Shown here: positions 1 through 5,858 of the stretch, piece after piece
Position numbering within the stretch: position 1 is the first letter of the stretch
Layout of the letters: each line of letters begins with the position of its first letter
DNA from: an uncultured Erysipelotrichales bacterium
GTDB lineage: Bacteria > Bacillota_I > Bacilli_A > Erysipelotrichales > Coprobacillaceae
Reading direction: 5' to 3'
NCBI GenBank assembly: GCA_934754755.1
Contig: CAKVJS010000023.1
Span: forward strand, 1 to 10,508
DNA: 10,508 nt
Translations under genes and position numbers: made by a program
Notes under the pieces: generated by a model
What the model was told of the DNA's origin: nothing
The model's input: the letters and a program-made list of their open reading frames with translations, nothing else
Database searches by the model: none

Positions 1-2
1 AA

Positions 3-116
3 GGTCTATGGTATCGTAAATTGGGACAAAATCAATATCGATACATTGAGACATTATCATTTTCGAATCATAAAAAAGATGAATTACTATTTATAAATCT
101 ATTGACATTAGGATAA
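3..116 (+). CDS. Possible 3' end of an unidentified gene
   Basis: Frame 3 is open from the window edge to a TAA at 114-116 and gives 37 residues (starting GLWYRKLGQNQYRY, ending INLLTLG). I do not recognise the family. Frame 1 is also open for 31 codons to a TAA at 94-96, so the reading is not secure and this may be non-coding. If it is real, its last codons overlap the -35 box (102-107) of the antisense-RNA promoter. Confidence 0.25.
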   Translation, partial: GLWYRKLGQNQYRYIETLSFSNHKKDELLFINLLTLG

Positions 117-130
117 GCAAGGTATATATT
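102..130 (+). promoter_or_regulatory. Promoter of the predicted antitoxin RNA
   Basis: The -35 hexamer TTGACA (102-107) is a perfect consensus match. It is followed by a 17-nt spacer and TATATT (125-130), giving an expected start near 137. This is one of the best sigma-70/sigma-A promoters in the window. No plus-strand ORF follows it, which points to a non-coding transcript ending at the terminator at 197-227. Confidence 0.65.
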
Positions 131-138
131 TAAGTTGT

Positions 139-159
139 ATAGATAAATTGTTTATCTAT
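139..159 (+). other. 5' stem-loop of the antisense RNA
   Basis: A perfect 9-bp inverted repeat (ATAGATAAA and TTTATCTAT) around a TTG loop lies within a few bases of the predicted RNA start. A stem at the extreme 5' end is a common stabilising element of small regulatory RNAs. It is AU-rich, so only moderately stable. Confidence 0.55.
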
Positions 160-163
160 TGCA

Positions 164-191
164 AATGTATACAAATACGAGGTTTTCACCT
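164..191 (+). repeat. Direct repeat, copy in the antitoxin RNA
   Basis: This copy reads AATGTATAC (164-172), a 3-nt spacer, then TACGAGGTTTTCACCT (176-191). The partner at 295-324 has the same first 9 bases, a 5-nt spacer and 15 of 16 identical bases in the second block. The two copies are transcribed in opposite senses, so the RNAs can pair here in trans. Confidence 0.8.
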
Positions 192-196
192 TAATT

Positions 197-227
197 AAAA
201 AAGAGAGAGGCTAGTCTCTCTTTTTTT
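197..227. terminator. Bidirectional terminator shared by toxin mRNA and antisense RNA
   Basis: A perfect 12-bp stem (197-208 with 215-226) closes a six-base loop, GGCTAG on plus and CTAGCC on minus. The arms are A-rich then T-rich, so a U-tract follows the stem in both directions. The toxin stop codon (211-213) lies in the loop. Both loop sequences contain CUAG, which fits the YUNR U-turn motif found in the terminator loop of par RNA I, where it starts the kissing contact with RNA II. Confidence 0.85.
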
Positions 228-309
228 CGTCCTTTATTACTGATACTAATTTTATCAAACTTATGATAAGATTAATAAAAGCCGTTAAAAGAACAATGTA
301 TACGATCAT
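211..309 (-). CDS. Small hydrophobic peptide, probable type I toxin (Fst/holin-like)
   Basis: This 32-codon ORF encodes a peptide that begins MIVYIVLLTAFINL. A single predicted membrane helix spans about residues 3-25, followed by a charged tail (KDEKKRD). That layout and length are typical of Fst/Ldr and TxpA/BsrG-type membrane toxins. The ATG at 307-309 is preceded by a Shine-Dalgarno that is a near-perfect complement of the 16S 3' end (AAGGAGGTGAT, 319-329), showing it is meant to be translated. The stop lies in the terminator loop. The expected mRNA runs from about 389 to 197 (about 190 nt), close to the roughly 210 nt known for pAD1 RNA I. The Fst-family sequence motif is not clearly present, so the assignment rests on locus design and peptide type; the subfamily is uncertain. 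Confidence 0.65.
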   Translation of the reverse strand: MIVYIVLLTAFINLIISLIKLVSVIKDEKKRD

Positions 310-324
310 ACGAGGTTATCACCT
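295..324 (-). repeat. Direct repeat, copy over the toxin ribosome binding site and start codon
   Basis: This is the partner of the repeat at 164-191: AATGTATAC (295-303), a 5-nt spacer, then TACGAGGTTATCACCT (309-324). On the minus strand it covers much of the toxin Shine-Dalgarno, the start codon and the first codons. Pairing with the antisense RNA would therefore block translation initiation. Confidence 0.8.
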
Positions 325-325
325 C
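312..325 (-). promoter_or_regulatory. Hairpin sequestering the toxin Shine-Dalgarno
   Basis: On the toxin mRNA, GAGGT and ACCTC form a 5-bp stem with a GATA loop. This folds the core of the Shine-Dalgarno (AGGAGG, 322-327) just upstream of the ATG. Such self-sequestration is a known way to delay toxin translation in type I systems, including fst. The short stem is only moderately stable. Confidence 0.55.
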
Positions 326-395
326 CTTACGAATAAAATAATTTCAAATGGGTAAATTAAAATATGTAATCCCCATTCAATTTATTCGCAACTTA

Positions 396-401
396 ATTAT
401 A
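396..401 (-). promoter_or_regulatory. Candidate -10 box of the toxin promoter
   Basis: A perfect TATAAT on the minus strand would start transcription near 389, about 80 nt upstream of the toxin ATG. The properly spaced -35 (TATCTT, 419-424) is poor; a better hexamer, TTGTCA (413-418), is only 11 nt away. The -35 region overlaps the U-tract and stem of the upstream operon terminator (417-448). Confidence 0.45.
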
Positions 402-416
402 TCGATAAATAGTGAC

Positions 417-448
417 AAAAGATACAGAATAGAACATTCTGTATCTTT
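417..448 (-). terminator. Terminator of the glycoside operon
   Basis: A perfect 13-bp stem (418-430 with 436-448) has a 5-nt loop and is followed on the minus strand by a short U-run (417-420). It lies 23 nt beyond the pgmB stop codon and closes the six-gene operon. Read-through would continue directly into the toxin gene, which lies on the same strand. Confidence 0.8.
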
Positions 449-471
449 AATACGATAATTATATTTAGCTA

Positions 472-1113
472 TTAAATAATGCTTTTTAAATCTAATACGG
501 ATAAATCTGCTACTTGATAAGTGGCTTTTTTATTATTAGCAGCAGACCCTAATCCTACTACTTTCATACCACCAGCCAATGCTGCTTCTACTCCTGCATC
601 TGCATCTTCTACCACTATACATTCTTGCGATTCGAGTTCTAATTTCTTTGCTGCAAGTAAGAAGACTTCTGGATCTGGTTTACTTCTTTTTATCTCATTT
701 CCATCTACAACCGCATCAAAGTAATTTTGAAGTCCGATTTTTTCTAAGATGAAAGAGGTATTTCTACTAGAAGAGCCAATGGCTACTTTTATATTTTTTT
801 GCTTTAGTTCTTTTAGTATTCGCATAACACCTGGTAAAATATCATCCACTGTTAAACGATCTAAAAGTTTTCTATAATAATTATTTTTTATATTAGCTAG
901 TTCTATTTTTTCATTCATTTCATAGTTTCTATTTGCGTTTCCTAAAATAATATCGAGGCTTTCCATTCGGCTGACACCACGAAGTCTTTCATTTATTTCT
1001 CTATCAAAATGTATGCCTTGTTCCTTGGCTATTTTTTTCCAAGCCTTATAGTGGTATTCATCGGTAGATACAATAACGCCATCTAAATCGAATATAACTG
1101 CTTTAACATCCAT
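472..1113 (-). CDS. pgmB: Beta-phosphoglucomutase (HAD superfamily)
   Basis: This enzyme interconverts beta-D-glucose-1-phosphate and glucose-6-phosphate in the cytoplasm. The 213 residues show the HAD motifs in order: DLDGV at 9-13 (nucleophile D9, acid/base D11), GSSSRN at 113-118, K145 in SKPDPE, and VVEDADAG at 167-174 with E169/D170 for magnesium. The cap segment RLRGVSRMESL (43-53) is the beta-PGM hallmark that separates it from other HAD phosphatases. Length is normal. It is the last gene of the operon. Its Shine-Dalgarno (AGGAGA) overlaps the TAG of the GH3 gene 9 nt upstream, so the two are probably translationally coupled. Beta-PGM is needed where a phosphorylase makes beta-G1P. No GH65 or GH94 phosphorylase is present here, which makes the adjacent GH3 the likely source. 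Confidence 0.92.
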   Translation of the reverse strand: MDVKAVIFDLDGVIVSTDEYHYKAWKKIAKEQGIHFDREINERLRGVSRMESLDIILGNANRNYEMNEKIELANIKNNYYRKLLDRLTVDDILPGVMRILKELKQKNIKVAIGSSSRNTSFILEKIGLQNYFDAVVDGNEIKRSKPDPEVFLLAAKKLELESQECIVVEDADAGVEAALAGGMKVVGLGSAANNKKATYQVADLSVLDLKSII

Positions 1114-1122
1114 AGTATTCTC

Positions 1123-2829
1123 CTAAAATTTTGCTTCCGAAACATTACAGAACGGGTCAACTGGACTAATTCCCTTAAATTCTGACTTGCCGGTAATCTT
1201 TTCTACTATTGCATTGACTACATATTTATTGGAAGAATATGCATTGATATACGTTTTTACCATAGGTACGTCAAATAGGTGGTAAGGACTTGCTACCGAT
1301 ACAAAAACTGTTGGTATTTCTTGTACAAACCAGGGAGCATTTGCGGCCATAGGTTCTGCCCAATTAATTCGTACTGTTGTTTGATTACTCGCTGGCTCTA
1401 TATTTGCGATATAAAGAATAGCATCATATTTGTCCTTTAAATCACCAACACTACCCTCAAATATTTCTTTGAAATCTAGATTTTTATTATCAAAGAGGGA
1501 AATTTCAAATCCTTCTTTTTCTAAAGCTTTTTTTATGGACTCTGTTACCGTCGCCCCCTCTTTCAAGCCACCTTCACTATCTCCCAATACATAAAGCCGT
1601 ATCCTTTTATAACTTTGGGGAGTCATCGGGAGCAGATTTTGTGTATCTTTAACTAAAGTTACGGATTTATCTGCACATTCACTGGCCCATTGTTCATGTT
1701 CTTGACATTGTAATACCGATAGTTCTTCTTTATTGGGAACTAACGTTCCATCTTCTTTTTGTTTATGCAATCCTAGGGATGCTTTTAAGGCAAGTATTCT
1801 TGTTACTGCTTCATTTAGTCTCTCTGTTGTTAGGATTCCATTTTCTATCCCTTTTAACATATATGAAAAATCTTCCTCTATATTTTTATTAAATAAGAAC
1901 ATATCACAGCCTGATGCAATTGCCTTAGGTACCGCTATTTCTCTTCCTATAGCCGTCGTAAATCCAAGCATAGGTGTAGCATCGGTAACGATTAAACCAT
2001 TGAACTCTAATTTTCCTCTTAACAAATTATTCAGTAATTCAGGTGCTAATGTTGCTGGCATGATATTCTCATCCTTTATATTTGGTTCAAAATATTTGGA
2101 ATAGGTAGGAAGGGTAATATGACCCGCCATAACTGTTTTGGCACCATGATCTATTAGGCTCTTATATACTTTGCCATAGGTAGTATCCCATTGCTCCATA
2201 GAAAGTGCATTCACACTGCTTACAAGATGTTGATCGCGTTCATCCACCCCGTCCCCAGGGAAGTGTTTTATCGCTGCTGCCACTCCGCTTTCACTAATAC
2301 CATTTATATATTGTTTTGCCATTGATAAAACTCTATCAACATCCGATCCATACGTTCTAACATTCGTTATCGGATTTCTAAAATTCATATCGATATCAAC
2401 GATAGGTGCAAAAGCCCAATTACAACCAACAGCTCTACCTTCTCTTCCTGCAACCAGACCAAGTTTATAGGCCATATTTGTATCATCGGTAGCAGCTACT
2501 TCCATTTGTTTACCGTAATACGTTCCATCGGTGGCAATACCATTACCTCCAGATTCTAAATTTGCTGCAATCAGTAGTGGGATTTTAGAATTCTCTTGTA
2601 AAAACCGATGCGTTTCTTGCAATTCTTCCCCTTTACCTGGGCGATACATAATACCACCTGGCTGCAATGTGTCTAACAGTTCCTTTAATGTTTCTCTATT
2701 ATCCGTAATTCCCACGGGACAAAATAATTGTCCCACTTTTTCTTTTACATCCATTTGGTGTAAAGTTTCTTCCACCCATTTTATATCTTGTTCTTTTAAA
2801 TAAAATGGCTTACTCTTTAAATCAATCAA
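1123..2829 (-). CDS. GH3 beta-glycosidase or beta-glycoside phosphorylase, NagZ type
   Basis: This GH3 enzyme lacks a signal peptide, so it is cytoplasmic. I chose the TTG at 2827-2829 as start: it has AGGGGG (2837-2842) 7 nt upstream and gives the usual family N terminus (M)IDLKSKPFYL. The upstream ATG at 2863-2865 adds 12 residues and has no well-spaced Shine-Dalgarno. In the 568-residue form, KHFPGDG (188-194) and DQH (199-201) form the His-Asp acid/base dyad of the NagZ subfamily (D199, H201). IVTDATP carries the nucleophile D283, and NPITNVRTYG lies at 152-161. A C-terminal alpha/beta domain follows; no FnIII domain is seen. This subfamily includes beta-N-acetylglucosaminidases and retaining phosphorylases such as Cellulomonas fimi Nag3. 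The adjacent pgmB favours beta-glucoside phosphorolysis; substrate unproven. Confidence 0.88.
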   Translation of the reverse strand: MIDLKSKPFYLKEQDIKWVEETLHQMDVKEKVGQLFCPVGITDNRETLKELLDTLQPGGIMYRPGKGEELQETHRFLQENSKIPLLIAANLESGGNGIATDGTYYGKQMEVAATDDTNMAYKLGLVAGREGRAVGCNWAFAPIVDIDMNFRNPITNVRTYGSDVDRVLSMAKQYINGISESGVAAAIKHFPGDGVDERDQHLVSSVNALSMEQWDTTYGKVYKSLIDHGAKTVMAGHITLPTYSKYFEPNIKDENIMPATLAPELLNNLLRGKLEFNGLIVTDATPMLGFTTAIGREIAVPKAIASGCDMFLFNKNIEEDFSYMLKGIENGILTTERLNEAVTRILALKASLGLHKQKEDGTLVPNKEELSVLQCQEHEQWASECADKSVTLVKDTQNLLPMTPQSYKRIRLYVLGDSEGGLKEGATVTESIKKALEKEGFEISLFDNKNLDFKEIFEGSVGDLKDKYDAILYIANIEPASNQTTVRINWAEPMAANAPWFVQEIPTVFVSVASPYHLFDVPMVKTYINAYSSNKYVVNAIVEKITGKSEFKGISPVDPFCNVSEAKF

Positions 2830-2889
2830 TTTACATCCCCCTTTCCTTACTATATAGTTTTCCATAACCTGGTTATAACTACATCATCA

Positions 2890-5502
2890 TTATTTATAAG
2901 TGATTGCTGGATCATACACAAAAGAAAATGAACCACTATGTAACTCTATATATACATCTTCTTTATCCTGTCTTGTTACAAGTGAGGTATCTTTTAATAA
3001 GGTACCATTTACTGTTATCCCTTCTAGCTTTGCATTCGGTAATCGTAAACTGGCGGTTGTATTAAATGGTATAGTAAAGTTATAATGTAATTTACCATCT
3101 TCTAAAATTTCCCAGTGACTTTCGCAAAGGCCAACAGCAGCATGATAGCTAGCTTTTACATACGTTAAACGGTAGTCTGGCTTCGGTGTTAATTGTATAT
3201 GTCGAAATCCGGGATTCGTTTCATCCGGATTAATACCAGCCATATATCGATACATCCATTCAACAATAGATCCATACGCATAGTGGTTCAGTGAGTTCAT
3301 CTCAGTACCACTTATTTTTCCATCTGGAAGTACGGAGTTCCAGCGTTCCCAAATTGTAGTTGCGCCCATAGTAACAGCATATAACCAACTTGGATAATCC
3401 TGATTTAATAGTAACGTATAGGCTAAATCATTGCATCCATTTTCCGATAATGCCTTACAAATATACGGTGTGCCAACAAAACCTGTATTAAGGTGATTAT
3501 TATCCTTTGTAAGTCTAGTACGTAAATCCTCAATCGTTTTTTCTCTTTTGCCATCCGGAACAAAACCCATAAAGAGAGATAAGATAAGAGCTGTTTGGGT
3601 ATCGATACGACATCCATTTTCATCAAAATATTTGTTTCTAATTGCCTCCCTTATTTCCTCTGACAACTCCCTATATTCTTGTTCTATATTTGTCTTCCCT
3701 AATACTTTTGCAGCTTTTGCGATAATAGAAGAAGAATAGTAATAATATGTAGAAGATATAAACGCTATATCCGTTTTACCGGTTGGAAAATTAGGATCGA
3801 TGCCATCTAAAGCAAGCCAATCACCAAAGTGGAACCCTGTAGTCCAAAGCCGAGTCGATCCCGATGCCTGATCTTCACTTCGCATATGATCTACCCATGC
3901 CTTCATACTATTGAATTGTTGTTCTAATATTTGTTTATCGCCATATTGAACATATACATTCCATGGAATAATAGTAGCGGCGTCCCCCCAAACACTAGAT
4001 CCACCACCGGTAAGATTAGTAGCTGGGACAACCATAGGGACAACTCCCTTTCTATCTTCTTGTTCGCGACTAAGGTCATATCCATATTTACTAAAGAAGG
4101 CATACGTATCCATATTAAAACAGGCCGTTCCAGAAAACACTTGTGCATCTCCTGTCCATCCCATTCGTTCATCACGCTGCGGACAATCTGTTGGTATATC
4201 TAAAAAGTTTCCTTTTTGTCCCCATAGGGCATTTAAAAATAACCGATTGACTAATGAATTACTAGTTTCAATATGTCCCGTTACTTCCATATCCGAGTAC
4301 AATACACAACCCGTAAAGTCATCAGCATTAATCTTTCCAGGCCAACCACTTATCTTTACATACCGAAATCCATAGAATGTAAAATGGGGTCTAGCAACTG
4401 CTTCTGTTCCATCCGAGATATAGGTGAATTCTGCTTTTGCAGTTCTTAGGTTATCCCTATAAAAGTTCCCTTCTTGTAGGAGTTCCCCATATTGTAATCG
4501 TATTTTTGTACCTTTGGGCGCATCCGTTCTAAAGGTTACCCAACCGACCATGTTTTGACCCATATCCAACACAGTTTCTCCCAATGGTGTTTGTATTACT
4601 TCAACGGGTTGTATCCTCTCTTTAATCACTACTGGCAGACTTTTTCGAGCCTCTAATCGATCATAACCTAGTTCGATCTCTTTTGTTTTATAGATAGCGT
4701 TGTTATCGAAACTAGCATCATACACTTCCCCATCATAGATATTACTAGAAAGGATTTTGCTTTTCTTTGCGAACCAAGTTTCATCAGATCCTATTACCGC
4801 TGTCGTTCCATCCTCAAAAGTAATGACTACCTCACATAATAAGGCAAAGGTATCACCATAAATATTTTCTTCACTATCAAAACCAAAGCGACCCTTATAT
4901 AATCCATTCCCTAATGTAATAACCATACTATTTTCTTCTTTTTCTACGATATCGGTAATATCATACGTTTGATATTGTAGCCATTTATTATAAGCATTAA
5001 AGTTTGGTGTAAGATATTCATCCCCACACTTTTTTCCATTTATATTCATTTCATAAAAACCAAGTCCACATACATAGGCGCGAGCTGATGTAATAGATTT
5101 TGTTGGGATGGTAAATTTTTTACACAATTCCGGATGTACGTTCTTATCGAAGTCTGGTGTTATCCACTTGGCTTGCCATAATTCGTCCTTCTTCGCCGTT
5201 TCAAACCAAGCAACCTCACTGGTTGCTTCTTCCCCATTATCAGCCCATACCGTTACCCGATAATAATAACGAGTCCGTGGTTTTAAAATAATCGGCAACG
5301 CAAATCCTAAACTATCAATTTCTATATTTTTTCCACTATTATAAATGACATGGTTAAATTCCCTATCATAAGCAACCTCTATTTTAGCTGCTTTCTGTTC
5401 TTTTGCTTTTGTATCACAAGTAACAAAGGATACGACCGCTGTATCGAAACTAAAACCTAATGGATTGGTTAGGTGATTTATTTTTAAATTTATAATCTTC
5501 AT
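2890..5502 (-). CDS. GH78 alpha-L-rhamnosidase
   Basis: This enzyme cleaves terminal alpha-L-rhamnose from glycosides. The 870 residues follow the family layout: an N-terminal Ig-like domain (about 1-105), the rhamnosidase N and carbohydrate-binding-like beta domains (about 106-410), an (alpha/alpha)6 catalytic barrel (about 411-760) and a C-terminal beta-sandwich. The catalytic motif DCPQRDERMGWTGD lies at 439-452, with E445 as the likely general acid. ATTIWERW (714-721) carries the likely general base, E719. There is no signal peptide, so the substrate must be imported. The ATG at 5500-5502 is chosen because GAGGGA lies just upstream; a GTG at 5530-5532 would add 10 residues with no good site. 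It sits 38 nt after the EIIB gene and 60 nt before the GH3 start, mid-operon. No rhamnose isomerase, kinase or aldolase genes are present here. Confidence 0.93.
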   Translation of the reverse strand: MKIINLKINHLTNPLGFSFDTAVVSFVTCDTKAKEQKAAKIEVAYDREFNHVIYNSGKNIEIDSLGFALPIILKPRTRYYYRVTVWADNGEEATSEVAWFETAKKDELWQAKWITPDFDKNVHPELCKKFTIPTKSITSARAYVCGLGFYEMNINGKKCGDEYLTPNFNAYNKWLQYQTYDITDIVEKEENSMVITLGNGLYKGRFGFDSEENIYGDTFALLCEVVITFEDGTTAVIGSDETWFAKKSKILSSNIYDGEVYDASFDNNAIYKTKEIELGYDRLEARKSLPVVIKERIQPVEVIQTPLGETVLDMGQNMVGWVTFRTDAPKGTKIRLQYGELLQEGNFYRDNLRTAKAEFTYISDGTEAVARPHFTFYGFRYVKISGWPGKINADDFTGCVLYSDMEVTGHIETSNSLVNRLFLNALWGQKGNFLDIPTDCPQRDERMGWTGDAQVFSGTACFNMDTYAFFSKYGYDLSREQEDRKGVVPMVVPATNLTGGGSSVWGDAATIIPWNVYVQYGDKQILEQQFNSMKAWVDHMRSEDQASGSTRLWTTGFHFGDWLALDGIDPNFPTGKTDIAFISSTYYYYSSSIIAKAAKVLGKTNIEQEYRELSEEIREAIRNKYFDENGCRIDTQTALILSLFMGFVPDGKREKTIEDLRTRLTKDNNHLNTGFVGTPYICKALSENGCNDLAYTLLLNQDYPSWLYAVTMGATTIWERWNSVLPDGKISGTEMNSLNHYAYGSIVEWMYRYMAGINPDETNPGFRHIQLTPKPDYRLTYVKASYHAAVGLCESHWEILEDGKLHYNFTIPFNTTASLRLPNAKLEGITVNGTLLKDTSLVTRQDKEDVYIELHSGSFSFVYDPAITYK

Positions 5503-5540
5503 AGTATCCCTCTCTATTACATAGAATTGCACAAGGCTAT

Positions 5541-5858
5541 CTATACTTTACTTTCTATCAGTGCTAATGCATCGGATAATACCTTATCTCCATCCATCAT
5601 GCCATAATCCACAGGATCAATGACAGCAATGGGGACCCCCTTTGTATCACACAGAGATTGCAGAGAAGGAAGTTTAAATTTTACTTGCGGCCCTAACAAC
5701 ACTACATCTATTCCTTCATCCAATATATGGGAAAGATTTGATTCTGGATATGCATTTACAGCAACATCCAGTTCCTTATCTTTAGCTGCTTTTGTCATTT
5801 TCCCTACTAACATACTAGTAGACATACCGGCAGCACAAAACAATCCAATTTTAATCAT
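5541..5858 (-). CDS. PTS lactose/cellobiose-type EIIB
   Basis: This cytoplasmic phosphocarrier accepts phosphate from EIIA and passes it to the sugar during transport through EIIC. The 105 residues start MIKIGLFCAAGMSTSM, and C8 in the CxxGxSTS loop is the phosphorylated cysteine. DPVDYGMMDG near the C terminus is typical of the family, as is the length. I chose the ATG at 5856-5858 (AAGGTGAG upstream). The GTG at 5868-5870 would add four residues but overlaps the Shine-Dalgarno. The start overlaps the EIIC stop by 8 nt (ATGATTAA), implying translational coupling. Confidence 0.93.
   Translation of the reverse strand: MIKIGLFCAAGMSTSMLVGKMTKAAKDKELDVAVNAYPESNLSHILDEGIDVVLLGPQVKFKLPSLQSLCDTKGVPIAVIDPVDYGMMDGDKVLSDALALIESKV

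Larger units (their letters stand above)
137..227 (+). ncRNA. Predicted antisense antitoxin RNA (RNA II-like, about 90 nt)
   Basis: Between a consensus promoter and an intrinsic terminator lies a roughly 90-nt non-coding transcript in three parts. First is a 5' hairpin (139-147 pairs with 151-159, 9 bp, TTG loop). Second is a repeat (164-191) whose second block is complementary, with one mismatch in 16, to the ribosome-binding region of the toxin mRNA. Third is the terminator hairpin, fully complementary to the 3' end of the convergent toxin mRNA. This matches the RNA II antitoxin of the Enterococcus pAD1 par locus in design: convergent, sharing a terminator and pairing through direct repeats. 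Transcription itself is inferred. Confidence 0.6.

Noticed and set aside
2864..2876. 13-nt palindrome (ATAACC-T-GGTTAT) between GH78 and GH3
   Set aside because: Too short and without a U-tract to be a terminator; no sign of an operator because no promoter is visible there. Kept only as a note on the GH3 start.
3423..3626. Open frame of 67 codons on the minus strand inside the rhamnosidase gene
   Set aside because: It is an out-of-frame shadow of the GH78 gene, whose full-length frame carries all catalytic motifs; no own ribosome binding site stands out.
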